DNA of 64,000 nucleotides, taken from Alphaproteobacteria bacterium (GTDB lineage Bacteria; Pseudomonadota; Alphaproteobacteria; Micavibrionales; Micavibrionaceae). Positions within the stretch are counted from its first letter, which is position 1. The number at the start of each line of letters is the position of its first letter. The stretch spans positions 62,001-126,000 of the forward strand of contig WGMJ01000003.1 of NCBI GenBank assembly GCA_016125135.1, in the 5' to 3' direction. Positions 45,361 to 55,279 of the stretch are shown in pieces. Under the pieces are notes generated by a model. The model saw only the letters and a list, made by a program, of their open reading frames with translations, was not told the DNA's origin and did not search any database. A program made the position numbers and the translations under genes.

Positions 45361-46314
45361 ATGACTTTAGGGCTGCTTGCCGATATCGGCGCCACCAATT
45401 GCCGCTTTGCTTTAGCAGATGAAAGTGGCATCAGCGATGAAACAAATCTACTCTGCGCGGACTATAAAAGCCTTGAGGAGGCCATGCGTGCTTATTTGCA
45501 GGATAAAAAGCCCGTTCTGGCTGTCTTTGATATTGCCGCCCCTGTGACAGGCGACAAGGTGGTGATGACAAACCATCCGTGGGAATTCTCGATAGAATCA
45601 ATCAAGCAGCAATTCAGCCTCAAAATTTTCGAGGTGATGAATGATTTTAAAGCGGTTGCACTTGCGATACCGCCCATGGCTGAAAAATATAAAATGAAAA
45701 TAGGTAGTAACGGCACGCCTGTGAAAAATGCACCGATTGGAATACTAGGCCCCGGTACAGGTTTGGGGGTTGCCAGCCTTGTTTCTGTTGACGGGCACTA
45801 TCATGCCGTCCCCGGTGAAGGTGGGCACGTTACCGTGCCGGTAAAAACACAACGCGAATTTGATATGGTGCAAGCCCTGCATAGTAAATACCGCCATGTT
45901 TCAGCCGAACGTGTTTGCAGTGGCAAGGGTCTCGTCAATATTTATAACGCGCTTCGTGTTCTTGATATGCGTGCCGACCTGCCAAACCTGAGCGCCGAGG
46001 AAATTAGCACAAAAGCCATGGAGAAAAGCTGCGGTCTGTGTGATGAATCCCTGACAATGATGCTCGGCTTTTTAGGAACGGTGGCAGGCAACCTTGCAGT
46101 AACACTTGGTGCCTTTGGTGGCATTTATATTGCAGGCGGCATCCCGATGAAGCTAGGGGAATACTTCTTTAATTCATCATTCAGAAAAGATTTTGAAACA
46201 AAGGGGCGCTACGAGGAATATCTACGCGACATTCCGACTTACCTTGTAACCCATCCGAATATTGCGTTTGAAGGACTTTATGCTGAGTATCAACGCTTGC
46301 TGACAACAGCGTAA
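45361..46314 (+). CDS. glk: Glucokinase
   Basis: This ATP-dependent sugar kinase phosphorylates glucose to glucose-6-phosphate. It has the phosphate-1 motif LADIGATNCRFAL at the start, the VMNDFKAVALAIP segment with the catalytic Asp near residue 100, LGPGTGLGVASLV near 130 and GEGGHVT near 158. The 317-aa size is that of the bacterial Glk family. The gene is divergent from cpdR and its 3' end overlaps the convergent glycosyltransferase by 25 bp. Confidence 0.95.
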   Translation: MTLGLLADIGATNCRFALADESGISDETNLLCADYKSLEEAMRAYLQDKKPVLAVFDIAAPVTGDKVVMTNHPWEFSIESIKQQFSLKIFEVMNDFKAVALAIPPMAEKYKMKIGSNGTPVKNAPIGILGPGTGLGVASLVSVDGHYHAVPGEGGHVTVPVKTQREFDMVQALHSKYRHVSAERVCSGKGLVNIYNALRVLDMRADLPNLSAEEISTKAMEKSCGLCDESLTMMLGFLGTVAGNLAVTLGAFGGIYIAGGIPMKLGEYFFNSSFRKDFETKGRYEEYLRDIPTYLVTHPNIAFEGLYAEYQRLLTTA

Positions 46315-47369
46315 AACTGCGCAGCGACTGACTCCCAAGTATAATGATTTTTCACATGCTGCACACGCTGGGCAACCGTGCCGCAAGTCAGCGCAGCTTC
46401 GGCGGCAGCGCCCAGATTTTCCGAGAGCACACCAAGAAAAGGATGCGTAATAATATCAACCGGCCCCGTAACGGGATATGCCGCAACGGGCAAGCCGCAT
46501 GCCAGTGCTTCAACCAGCACCATGCCAAATGTATCGGTCCGTGAGGGAAAAACGAAGACATCAGCGGATTGATAATGCTGCACCAAATCATGTCCTGTTT
46601 GTTTGCCGACAAAATGCACCGCTGGGTATTTCTTTTCAAGCTCTTCACGGCTAGGGCCATCGCCAACAATAATTTTACTGCCCCGCCACGGCATCGCAAG
46701 AAAATCCTCAACACTTTTCTCAACAGCCACACGCCCGACAAATAGAGCAACAGGTTGTGGCAGGTCACGGAATAACGGCTTCTCGCTCGCGGGAACAAAA
46801 TCTTCGATCACACCTCGCAGGAGGCGGGCCATAAGTGTCTCGAAATTCCATTGCTTCAACTCGCTCTCGAGACTTTGCGTTGCCACGAACATGGCGCGTG
46901 AGGGCGCGTGGAAAGCCCTCATCAACCAGATGGAAAAATTTCTAACAATCCCGCGCAGAAACGAAATAACATGTGGCACACGCTTTGCCGCATAATCAGG
47001 AAAATGCGTGTGGTAAGATGTCGTGAAATCAATCTTGTCTTTCAGACAAATATTACGCGCTGCCCAGCCTAGGGGGCCCTCTGTTGCGATATGGACATGA
47101 TCAGGCGCAAAAGCACGAATATCACGGCGCAAACGTTTGTCAGGAAATAAAACCAGCCTGATTTCAGGATACATGGGCATAGGGTACTGGAATGGAAAAT
47201 CAGCGGGGCCCACCACTTTGACTTCACAACCCAGCTTAGCAAGTTCGGGTAACATATATTCATAAGTCCGCACCACGCCATTGATTTGCGGGTGCCACGC
47301 GTCACTCACGATCAAAATGCGGAAATTTTTTCCGCTTTCATTTTCATCTGTTTTTTGTTCTGTATTCAC
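46290..47369 (-). CDS. Glycosyltransferase family 4 (alpha-mannosyltransferase-like)
   Basis: The GT-B fold is visible: N-terminal acceptor domain ILIVSDAWHPQINGVVRTY, YHTHFPDYAAKRVP near residue 120, then the donor domain with LFVGRVAVEKSVEDFL, IIVGDGPSREELE and the EX7E-like VFPSRTDTFGMVLVEALACGLPVAA block near 275-295. It resembles GDP-mannose-dependent and SqdX-like lipid glycosyltransferases. The acceptor is probably a lipid or surface glycan. No other envelope glycan genes are adjacent. Confidence 0.9.
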   Translation of the reverse strand: MNTEQKTDENESGKNFRILIVSDAWHPQINGVVRTYEYMLPELAKLGCEVKVVGPADFPFQYPMPMYPEIRLVLFPDKRLRRDIRAFAPDHVHIATEGPLGWAARNICLKDKIDFTTSYHTHFPDYAAKRVPHVISFLRGIVRNFSIWLMRAFHAPSRAMFVATQSLESELKQWNFETLMARLLRGVIEDFVPASEKPLFRDLPQPVALFVGRVAVEKSVEDFLAMPWRGSKIIVGDGPSREELEKKYPAVHFVGKQTGHDLVQHYQSADVFVFPSRTDTFGMVLVEALACGLPVAAYPVTGPVDIITHPFLGVLSENLGAAAEAALTCGTVAQRVQHVKNHYTWESVAAQFYAVVSKR

Positions 47370-47383
47370 GTTATTCTACACCC

Positions 47384-48673
47384 ATGTATAGGTCCCTTCT
47401 TCTTACTCTTTTTCTACTCGTTTTGACAGCCCCTTCTTTTGCCGAAGAAGAGAAAACAGATGTGAATTATTGCGAGCATATTCGCGAGATTATTATCACA
47501 CTGCCACGCCCTACCTATATTCCTGCTGATTACATGTGGCAGACAACGCCCGGCGTTTTTGGTGCTGATCAATTCTCGAGCTTTCTAGGCGAACGTGATG
47601 GCCTCTTATACTTTTTAGGTGATAGCACACCTTACAATACCTTTGCCCAGCCACAAACACCGCAAACATACCTTGCCGCCCTTAAGAAAAAAGGCGGTGA
47701 CGAAGCCTGGGAGCAACGACAAACACATAAAAATGTTATGCCTGCGATCATGGGCGTTATGCATGATAAAACTATCTACTCACTACACCCGACACCAGCA
47801 AACGGCTGGGCTATTCGTACGAGTGAAATCACAAAAGGTAATTTTCTAAAAGAAACGCCGATTCTGACGGATGTCAAAAACTTTACTGCAACAGATATGG
47901 CGAATGTACAAAATGATCTTATCTTGGCGGGGCATGTCGACTTGAAAGGTCGCACCGAAGCACGCCTCTACCGTATTTCGGCAGATGGCAAGAAATTATG
48001 GGAGCGTAAATTCCTGCCTGGCATCGCAAGCAGACTTGAAAAAATAATTCTGCTACAGGATGGTACAATTGGCCTTGTAGGCGAAATTGCCCAAGGCAAT
48101 ACAAAAGCCGGCTGGTATATCCGCGTGAATAAAAACGGCAATATGCTGACACAAACGCGTTTTCCGCGTGGCACCAGCGCAACGTTAACGGGTGGAAAGG
48201 CCGACAAGAACGCTCTCTGGCTTTATGGCGACATAGCAACAGGCGAAGACCAGCGCGGCGTTTGGCTTGCGCGTACAACAGTTGACGGTCGTGTACTATG
48301 GGAACGTTTTATTACCAGCAAGACACCTTATAACGGCGCTGGCCTTGTTGTTCTGCCGGACTCACGAGCGCAATTGCTTTTGAATAGTTTTAATGAGAAA
48401 GTAGAGAGAAATGTAAGGCCACATGCACGGCTGCTGGCCTTTACCAAAGAGGGCTTCCAGCAGACCGACGAGGTTTTCCGTGATAGCTCGGGCTCGCAGG
48501 CAGCAGAGCTTGCACTTCTTGAGGATAAAACACGCCTGATTACAGGTTTTACACAAACGGGCTTTGCAAATTTGCGCGCCAAAGGCTCGGAGCTTGCGGG
48601 CACCTATGATGCATGGGTGCTTTTACTGAAACCCGAAGGGTTTTTCCGTGACGTTTGCCCGCCATGGCCTTAA
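47384..48673 (+). CDS. Secreted protein, probable beta-propeller
   Basis: A signal peptide (MYRSLLLTLFLLVLTAPSFAEE) precedes a 400-residue body. Repeated strand blocks such as LILAGHVDLKGRTEARLYRISADGKKLWERKF and LWLYGDIATGEDQRGVWLARTTVDGRVLWERF suggest a beta-propeller with PQQ/kelch-like blades. Cysteines near the ends (NYCEHIRE and DVCPPWP) could form a closing disulfide. It is likely periplasmic; the function is unknown. It is divergent from the glycosyltransferase gene with 14 bp between starts. Confidence 0.8.
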   Translation: MYRSLLLTLFLLVLTAPSFAEEEKTDVNYCEHIREIIITLPRPTYIPADYMWQTTPGVFGADQFSSFLGERDGLLYFLGDSTPYNTFAQPQTPQTYLAALKKKGGDEAWEQRQTHKNVMPAIMGVMHDKTIYSLHPTPANGWAIRTSEITKGNFLKETPILTDVKNFTATDMANVQNDLILAGHVDLKGRTEARLYRISADGKKLWERKFLPGIASRLEKIILLQDGTIGLVGEIAQGNTKAGWYIRVNKNGNMLTQTRFPRGTSATLTGGKADKNALWLYGDIATGEDQRGVWLARTTVDGRVLWERFITSKTPYNGAGLVVLPDSRAQLLLNSFNEKVERNVRPHARLLAFTKEGFQQTDEVFRDSSGSQAAELALLEDKTRLITGFTQTGFANLRAKGSELAGTYDAWVLLLKPEGFFRDVCPPWP

Positions 48674-48683
48674 GAATAGCGCC

Positions 48684-49670
48684 ATGGACCAACGGGATAC
48701 TTTCATTGTAAGCGAAGGCGGCAGGCTGGATAAAATCCTGAGCCAGAGCGTACCCGATATTTCACGAAGTCGCTGGCAAACACTTATCGAAAGCGGCCTT
48801 ATAATTGTAAACGCAACAGCCGCAACAGCCGCTTCCCAAAAAGTCAAAGAGGGCGATGAGATTAGCTATACGATTCCAGAAGCTGAAGAAGATGACACAC
48901 CGCACGCCGAAGATATAGAGCTTGATGTTGTCTATGAAGATGATGATCTACTCGTAATTAACAAGCCAGCGGGGCTTGTTGTGCATCCTGCCGCGGGGCA
49001 TTACGAAGGCACGCTCGTCAATGCACTCCTGCACCATTGCGGTGATAGCCTGTCAGGCATTAACGGTGTAAAACGCCCTGGCATTGTTCACCGCCTTGAT
49101 AAAGACACAAGCGGCCTGATGCTTGTTGCAAAAAATGATCTGGCGCATCATGCACTTGCCGCGCAATTAAGTGACCGGACATTAGGCCGTACATACCATG
49201 CGCTTGTACTTGATGTTCCCAAGCCTCTGAAAGGCCACATTGAAACTTTTATCGGGCGGCATCCACAAAGCAGGCTCAAACAAGCTGTACTTCGCGCAGA
49301 AACAGAAAATGCGCGCGATGCGATTACGCATTATCATGTTGTTGAAAATTACGGCGGTCTTTTTGCACGCGTTGAGTGCCATCTGGAAACAGGGCGTACA
49401 CACCAGATTCGTGTGCATATGCAGCACATTTTCTGCCCGCTATTAGGCGACCCGCTTTATGGGCCGCAAAAGAACGCCGTCACGGCAAAATTGCAGAAAT
49501 CAGGCCTCAAGGAAGCCGAGCAAGTGGCCGTTCTGGGCCTTCCACGGCAAGCACTTCATGCCATCGAGATTCACTTCGAACACCCCCGCTCAGGTGAAAA
49601 TATGAGCTTTTCCAGTAAGTTAGCGCCAGATCTCGAAGAAATCGCAAAGACCTTGAAAAAAATAGCTTGA
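48684..49670 (+). CDS. rluD: RluA-family pseudouridine synthase (RluD-like)
   Basis: RluD makes pseudouridines in helix 69 of 23S rRNA. I chose ATG 48684 (MDQRDTFIVSEGGRLD), just past the stop of the preceding gene; a start 36 bp earlier would overlap it. An S4 RNA-binding domain (residues ~10-75) is followed by the catalytic domain with HRLDKDTSGLML near 145 (catalytic Asp), the TYHALV segment and GRTHQIRVH near 240. The length of 328 aa is right for RluD. RluC-like activity cannot be excluded. Confidence 0.93.
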   Translation: MDQRDTFIVSEGGRLDKILSQSVPDISRSRWQTLIESGLIIVNATAATAASQKVKEGDEISYTIPEAEEDDTPHAEDIELDVVYEDDDLLVINKPAGLVVHPAAGHYEGTLVNALLHHCGDSLSGINGVKRPGIVHRLDKDTSGLMLVAKNDLAHHALAAQLSDRTLGRTYHALVLDVPKPLKGHIETFIGRHPQSRLKQAVLRAETENARDAITHYHVVENYGGLFARVECHLETGRTHQIRVHMQHIFCPLLGDPLYGPQKNAVTAKLQKSGLKEAEQVAVLGLPRQALHAIEIHFEHPRSGENMSFSSKLAPDLEEIAKTLKKIA

Positions 49671-49828
49671 CTTTATGTAAAATTTGATATAAATTTAAAT
49701 TATAAGCTAAATAAACAACCGCGAATAAAGCGAAGGGTTAAAAAGGTTCAAGTTTCGATTTCCTAGGGGGAAAACGGTTTGCAAGTGAAGGGCGTTAACT
49801 AGGGGCTGCATTAGCAGCCTTTTTTTTT
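49671..49828 (+). ncRNA. Possible small RNA before the leucine dehydrogenase gene
   Basis: This gap holds no ORF but carries a hairpin AACC-GCG-AATAAA-GCG-AAGGGTT (about 49718-49741) and a full Rho-independent terminator at its end, 25 bp before the next start codon. A TATAAA at 49688 follows TTGACT with a 15-bp spacer, a weak promoter. It may be a small RNA or a terminated leader of the downstream operon. Confidence 0.35.
49803..49828 (+). terminator. Rho-independent terminator
   Basis: GGCTGC and GCAGCC pair around ATTA, followed by nine T residues. It ends rluD transcription or a small RNA upstream of the dehydrogenase gene. Confidence 0.85.
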
Positions 49829-49853
49829 GCCTGTATTTGGCTAGAGTACCCCT

Positions 49854-50942
49854 ATGAGACTAACAGCGTTAAACCCCGCCTATAACCCCAATTTTGACCA
49901 GCATGAAAGAGTTGTCCTTGTTGAAGACGACGTCACCGGCCTGAAAGCCATAATTGCAGTCCATAACAGCACACTTGGCCCCGGCATGGGTGGCTGCCGT
50001 ATTTATAACTATAAAACACAAGAAGATGCCATTACGGATGTTTTGCGCCTCTCGCGTGGGATGACATACAAGTCCGCGCTTGCTGGCTTACCGCTGGGTG
50101 GTGGCAAATCTGTTATCATTGCCGATAGTAATGCGCCCAATAAAGCCGACATGATGCGCGCTTTCGGTGATGCTATTGAAAAGCTTAGCGGTATTTATAT
50201 TACCGCCGAAGATATCGGCAGCACCGACGAAGACATGATCGAGATTGCAAGATCCACCTCTTATGTTTGTGGCCTGCCTCCGCAAGATACCGTGCTTGCA
50301 GCGGGGCTTGGCGGCAATCCCTCTCCTCTCACCGCCTATGGTGTTTTTCAGGCGCTGCGCGCACTTACAGAATCAATTAAAGGCACAACCGATATAAAGG
50401 ATGTTCATTTTGCCGTACAGGGTTTGGGCGCTGTTGGCAGTGCACTTGTACGTTACTTGCGTGATGCAGGCGCAAAGCTGACAGTAACCGACATGGTTGC
50501 AACACGCATGGAAAACATGCCTTTTGCAACAGCAAGCACGCTTGATGATATCTATAATACCGATGCCGATATTTTTTGCCCCTGTGCCATGGGCGCGATA
50601 CTGAACACCAACACCATACCGCATTTGCGCGTGAAAGCTGTGGGCGGCGCTGCCAATAACCAGCTTGCTACGAAAGAGGACGATGCCCATCTGAAGGAAC
50701 GTGGCATCCGGTATGCACCTGATTATGTTGTCAATGCGGGTGGCATTATTGCTGTGGCCTACGAATATTTTGTCCGTAATAACCTGCAAGTATTCCCTTA
50801 TGTACTGAACAAAGAATCACTTATGGCACATATAGAGAAAATACGCGCAACAACCGCTGAAATTCTGGCTCATGCCACGAACGAGAACCTGCCCACCGGC
50901 ATGGTGGCCGATAAAATGGCAGAAAGCATTTTCGCGAAATGA
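49854..50942 (+). CDS. Leu/Val/Phe dehydrogenase (NAD, leucine-type)
   Basis: This enzyme oxidatively deaminates branched-chain or aromatic amino acids to oxo acids. It has the glycine-rich catalytic segment GPGMGGCRIYNY near residue 45, GMTYKSALAGLPLGGGKSV with the catalytic Lys near 75, and NAD-binding GLGAVGSALVRYL near 188. The 362-aa length is that of leucine dehydrogenase rather than glutamate dehydrogenase. Its stop overlaps glpD by ATGA, so it starts the ldh-glpD-glpK run. Confidence 0.93.
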   Translation: MRLTALNPAYNPNFDQHERVVLVEDDVTGLKAIIAVHNSTLGPGMGGCRIYNYKTQEDAITDVLRLSRGMTYKSALAGLPLGGGKSVIIADSNAPNKADMMRAFGDAIEKLSGIYITAEDIGSTDEDMIEIARSTSYVCGLPPQDTVLAAGLGGNPSPLTAYGVFQALRALTESIKGTTDIKDVHFAVQGLGAVGSALVRYLRDAGAKLTVTDMVATRMENMPFATASTLDDIYNTDADIFCPCAMGAILNTNTIPHLRVKAVGGAANNQLATKEDDAHLKERGIRYAPDYVVNAGGIIAVAYEYFVRNNLQVFPYVLNKESLMAHIEKIRATTAEILAHATNENLPTGMVADKMAESIFAK

Positions 50943-52375
50943 TCTATGACCTCTGCATAATTGGCGGGGGCGTCAATGGCTGCGGCATTGCACGTGATGC
51001 TGCCATGCGTGGCTATAAAGTGCTTTTGCTTGAAAGAAATGATCTGGCTTCTGCAACATCATCGGCCAGTAGCAAAATCATTCACGGGGGATTGCGCTAT
51101 CTGGAATATGGCGAGTTCCGCCTTGTACGCGAAGCATTAAAAGAACGCGAAGTCTTGCTGAAAATTGCGCCGCATATTATCTGGCCGCTTGAATTTGTAT
51201 TACCGCACACGCCTGCATTACGGCCCGCATGGATGATACAGGCGGGGCTTTTCCTGTATGACCATTTGGCCGCTCGAAAAACACTCCCCGCGGCCAAGAA
51301 AATCAACCTGCATAAACATGCCGCCGGCCAAGGCTTTAACTCTGCATTTGGAACGGCCTTTACCTATGCCGATTGCTGGGTACAGGATAGCCGCCTTGTT
51401 GTGCTGAACGCTATGGATGCCGTAAAACACGGTGCCGTTATAAAAAACTATTGTGGCATGGAAAGCGTCACGGCGCTCCCTGACAAAGGCTGGAAGATTG
51501 CAGCTGGCGGACAGGATTATTACGCCCATATGATTGTCAACGCCGCAGGGCCGTGGGTTGACCGCGTGCAAAAACACCTGACGCCCTCCCCTATTCATTT
51601 GCGACTTGTGCAAGGCAGCCATATTATTGTGCCACGCCTGTATGATGGCCCGCATGCCTATATTTTGCAGCAGGATGACCGGCGCATTGTTTTTGCATTC
51701 CCTTATGAAGAAAATTTCACTTATATTGGCACAACTGACACAGAGTATTTTGGTGACCCCGCGGGCGCAGATATTACCGAAGGCGAGAAGGAATATCTTT
51801 TGCAGGCAGCCAATAATGTATTCACCAAAAAAATTACAAAATCTGACATTATTCATACCTATACAGGGGTCAGACCCCTGCTTGATGATGGCGCAGCAAA
51901 GGCACGCGCCATTACGCGCGATTACAAGATCGTTATGAGTGGAGGCGCAAATCATCCCTGCCTGAGCGTTGTTGGCGGCAAGATTACGACCTACCGAACA
52001 CTTTCTGAAAAAGCACTTCATGAAATTAACCGTACATTTGAAAAAGATGTGCTAAGCCGTACAGCACAAACGCCACTGCCTGGTGGTGATTTTGATGACT
52101 TTGACAGCTTCCTCACGCAACAAACACAAAAATATGAGCAACTATCCCCCGCCCTTGTGAAACGCTATGCTCGTGCCTATGGCACAAAGATGAATGATTT
52201 CTGCAGTAGCCACATGGGGGAGCATTATGGTGATGGTGTTTATGAAGCAGAAATTGATTACTTGCAGAACAACGAATTCGCGCAGACGCTTGATGATATT
52301 TTATGGCGCAGAAGCAAGCTGGCCCTCCATATTTCCCCACAAACCAGAAATAAACTACAGGAGAGACTCTCATGA
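50939..52375 (+). CDS. glpD: Glycerol-3-phosphate dehydrogenase, aerobic FAD type
   Basis: GlpD oxidises glycerol-3-phosphate to dihydroxyacetone phosphate at the inner membrane and passes electrons to quinone. It opens with the FAD motif IIGGGVNGCGIARDAAMRGY, followed by LLERNDLASATSSASSKIIHGGLRYLE in pieces near residues 30-57. The VGGKITTYRTL segment is near 345. The 478-aa length fits the bacterial short form. It overlaps both neighbouring genes by 4 bp, so the three are translated as a unit. Confidence 0.95.
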   Translation: MIYDLCIIGGGVNGCGIARDAAMRGYKVLLLERNDLASATSSASSKIIHGGLRYLEYGEFRLVREALKEREVLLKIAPHIIWPLEFVLPHTPALRPAWMIQAGLFLYDHLAARKTLPAAKKINLHKHAAGQGFNSAFGTAFTYADCWVQDSRLVVLNAMDAVKHGAVIKNYCGMESVTALPDKGWKIAAGGQDYYAHMIVNAAGPWVDRVQKHLTPSPIHLRLVQGSHIIVPRLYDGPHAYILQQDDRRIVFAFPYEENFTYIGTTDTEYFGDPAGADITEGEKEYLLQAANNVFTKKITKSDIIHTYTGVRPLLDDGAAKARAITRDYKIVMSGGANHPCLSVVGGKITTYRTLSEKALHEINRTFEKDVLSRTAQTPLPGGDFDDFDSFLTQQTQKYEQLSPALVKRYARAYGTKMNDFCSSHMGEHYGDGVYEAEIDYLQNNEFAQTLDDILWRRSKLALHISPQTRNKLQERLS

Positions 52376-53853
52376 CAACATTACTGGCCCTAGACCAAGG
52401 CACAACAAGCACACGCGCTATTCTTTTTGACACTCAAGGCAATGTGCTGGGCGTTTCACAAAAAGAATTAAAACTTCATATGCCCAATAAAGGCTGGGTT
52501 GAGCAAAACCCCGAGAACATATGGGCTGATACAATCGCCGTTATACATGATGTGATGGAGAAATACCCCGAGCATGCCGCGCAAATTAAAGCCATGGGCA
52601 TTACCAACCAGCGTGAAACAACAATTGTATGGGACCGGCACACAGGCCGTGCGCTTTATAACGCCATTGTCTGGCAAGACCGCCGCACAGCAGATGTTTG
52701 TGATGCACTAAAAAAGAAAACCGATGAAAAAATTATTAGTGAGAAAACGGGCCTTCTGCTTGACCCCTATTTCTCGGCCACAAAAATTGCGTGGATTCTT
52801 GATAATGTAGAGGGCGCACGCGCTAAGGCTGAAAAAGGCGGGCTGGCCTTTGGTACTGTTGATTCATACCTGCTCTGGAAGCTGACAGACGGCAAGAAAC
52901 ATGTGACGGATGCAACCAATGCCTCCCGCACGATGCTTTTTAATATCAATATAAATAAATGGGATGAAGAGCTGCTTGGCATTTTCAACATCCCCGCCTC
53001 AATGCTGCCGGAAGTATATGATTGCGCGGCTGATTTCGGGGTAACGGATAAATCTCTTTTTAATAAAGAAATACCGGTTTGCGGTGTTGCAGGTGACCAA
53101 CAAGCCGCCCTGATAGGACAAGCCTGCTTTACACCCGGCATGGTTAAATCAACATATGGCACGGGCTGCTTTATGGTGATGAATACAGGTGAAAAAATTA
53201 CACGTTCGCAAAATCGCCTGCTCTCTACAATCGGGTATCGCCTGAATGGTAAAACAACCTATGCACTTGAAGGGTCTATTTTCGTCGCTGGTGCCGCCAT
53301 CCAGTTCTTACGTGATAACCTACAGTTCTTTGTAAACGCAGCTGAAAGTGAGGCATTGGCACTTTCGGTCAGTGACAATAACGGTGTTTATTTTGTGCCT
53401 GCCCTCACAGGCCTTGGCGCACCATACTGGCAGGCCGATGCACAGGGAATGATTAGCGGCCTGACACGCGAGTCAACCAAAGCACATATTACGCGTGCAG
53501 CACTTGAGGCGCAGGCCTACCAGACCCATGACCTGACAAGCGCGATGCAAAAGGACACGGGCCAAAACCTAACAACCTTGCGCGTTGACGGTGGCCTTGT
53601 AGCCAACCGTTTTGTGTGCCAGCACATTGCCGATATTTTGGGGATTGAACTGCAACTGCCAAAAGTGCTGGAGACAACAGCATGGGGCGCAGCTTGTTTA
53701 GCGGGCTTGCAAAAGGGTGTTTTCAAATCGCTGGATGATATTAGCTGCAACTGGAAAGAAGCAAAAACCTATAAGCCTGCAATGAATGATAATATGAAGC
53801 GTGAACTTTTACAGGGCTGGCAAAGCGCGGTGAAACAGGATCTTACTCGATAA
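52372..53853 (+). CDS. glpK: Glycerol kinase
   Basis: GlpK makes glycerol-3-phosphate from glycerol and ATP. It has LLALDQGTTSTRAILFD at the start, TNQRETTIVWDRHTGRALYNAIVWQDRRT in pieces near residues 80-105 and the FGGGY-type KSTYGTGCFMV near 260. The 493-aa length is normal. The last 11 bp overlap pleD on the other strand. No glycerol facilitator gene is next to it. Confidence 0.96.
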   Translation: MTTLLALDQGTTSTRAILFDTQGNVLGVSQKELKLHMPNKGWVEQNPENIWADTIAVIHDVMEKYPEHAAQIKAMGITNQRETTIVWDRHTGRALYNAIVWQDRRTADVCDALKKKTDEKIISEKTGLLLDPYFSATKIAWILDNVEGARAKAEKGGLAFGTVDSYLLWKLTDGKKHVTDATNASRTMLFNININKWDEELLGIFNIPASMLPEVYDCAADFGVTDKSLFNKEIPVCGVAGDQQAALIGQACFTPGMVKSTYGTGCFMVMNTGEKITRSQNRLLSTIGYRLNGKTTYALEGSIFVAGAAIQFLRDNLQFFVNAAESEALALSVSDNNGVYFVPALTGLGAPYWQADAQGMISGLTRESTKAHITRAALEAQAYQTHDLTSAMQKDTGQNLTTLRVDGGLVANRFVCQHIADILGIELQLPKVLETTAWGAACLAGLQKGVFKSLDDISCNWKEAKTYKPAMNDNMKRELLQGWQSAVKQDLTR

Positions 53854-55273
53854 ATTTACGCTCGGGCGATGTGAATTTGGCAGGGTCCAGTACGCCCACA
53901 TCTTCGAAAAACACACAATTGCGGCCACCCTGCTTGGCTTCGTAAAGCTGTTTGTCTGCACGGTCCAGAAGGCCTGCAAGGTTATGATCGCCATCATCAA
54001 TCACCACGCCACCAATAGATGCGGTTACCACCAACTGGCCATCCGGTATACTGACTTTGAAAGGTCGGTCGGCGATCAGACGGCGCAAACGCTCGGCCAC
54101 CTGATAAGCAAGATCACGTGTAATGTCTGGCAGAATAACCACAAACTCTTCACCGCCGAGGCGGGCCAACAAGTCAAAACTGCGCAACGTATTCTTCAAG
54201 CGCTCGGCATATATTTTCAAGACTTCGTCACCAACATTATGGCCGAAGCGATCGTTGATGGATTTGAAATGGTCTATATCCATATAAAGAACAGCCAGCG
54301 TTTTACGCGCTTCCTTATTTTTCTCGAGCAATTTCTGCAAGTGCGTTTCGAAGTAGCGGCGGTTATAAAGACCCGTAAGAGAATCGGTCACCGCAAGCGA
54401 TAGGCTGCTTTCATAGTTTGTGCGCAAGCGTTCCTGAAATCGACGGCGACGAATTTGAATGCGGATACGTGCCAATAACTCGTTCTGGTCGACGGGGCGT
54501 AAAATATAATCATGCACGCCCATTTCAAGCCCCTGCGCAACACGCGGCATTTCATTGTCATTGGCAATAAGGACAATGGGTGTCGCACGGGTTTTTTCAT
54601 TCGAGCGGAAATGCGAGCATAGCCGCAAACCGTCCTCACCCTTCAGGCTAGAGCTAACTACGATAAGTTCGAAAGGATCGCTTTGTGCGATAATATCAAG
54701 CGCCTCGAAACCTGTTTTTGCACAAATAACATCATCCTGATCTGCAGCAAAGGTTGATTTCATCTTTTCATTTTCAAAATCAATGTCATTGACGACCAGA
54801 ATGCGTGCATGCTCGACCGGTTCACGCATGGCGTTCAGCCCCTCATCACCAACGCCGAGCTGGTTTGCGGTTTTTTCACGCGTCTTCCATTCATCAACTG
54901 TCATTTTCAAACGAACAAGTGAACGCACACGTGCCATTAGCGCGATATCATTCAGTGGCTTGCTTAAAAAATCATCCGCACCGGCCTCAAGCCCCTTAAT
55001 ACGGTCTTGTGCATCTGTGAGGGCCGTCACCATAACAACGGGAATATGTGTCGTTTGCGGGTTTTCTTTCAGGCGGCGACACACTTCGAACCCGTCCATG
55101 CCGGGCATCATGACATCAAGCAAAACAATATCAGGACTTTCGCTTGAAGCTTTCTGCAATGCCTCCTCGCCACTGGTTGCGGTTACAACCTGATAATAAT
55201 CACTCAATAATTTTGCTTCCAACAACTTGACGTTGGGAAGAATATCATCAACCACAAGAATACGCGCAGACAT
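53843..55273 (-). CDS. pleD: Diguanylate cyclase PleD (two REC domains + GGDEF)
   Basis: PleD makes c-di-GMP at the developing pole in alphaproteobacterial cell-cycle control. REC1 has the phosphoacceptor Asp in IVLLDVMMPGMDGFEVC near residue 53. REC2 (about 160-280) has LIVVSSSLKGEDG where the Asp is replaced by Ser, as in the degenerate adaptor domain of PleD. The GGDEF domain has the active site LGGEEFVVILPD near 366 and an RSFD inhibitory site five residues earlier. Downstream of divK with 6 bp between them, in one operon. Confidence 0.95.
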   Translation of the reverse strand: MSARILVVDDILPNVKLLEAKLLSDYYQVVTATSGEEALQKASSESPDIVLLDVMMPGMDGFEVCRRLKENPQTTHIPVVMVTALTDAQDRIKGLEAGADDFLSKPLNDIALMARVRSLVRLKMTVDEWKTREKTANQLGVGDEGLNAMREPVEHARILVVNDIDFENEKMKSTFAADQDDVICAKTGFEALDIIAQSDPFELIVVSSSLKGEDGLRLCSHFRSNEKTRATPIVLIANDNEMPRVAQGLEMGVHDYILRPVDQNELLARIRIQIRRRRFQERLRTNYESSLSLAVTDSLTGLYNRRYFETHLQKLLEKNKEARKTLAVLYMDIDHFKSINDRFGHNVGDEVLKIYAERLKNTLRSFDLLARLGGEEFVVILPDITRDLAYQVAERLRRLIADRPFKVSIPDGQLVVTASIGGVVIDDGDHNLAGLLDRADKQLYEAKQGGRNCVFFEDVGVLDPAKFTSPERKFIE

Positions 55274-55279
55274 TAAACT

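Noticed and set aside
51218-52021. 267-aa ORF opposite glpD
   Set aside because: Antisense to conserved glpD sequence, Cys/His-rich in the manner of shadow frames, with no independent support.
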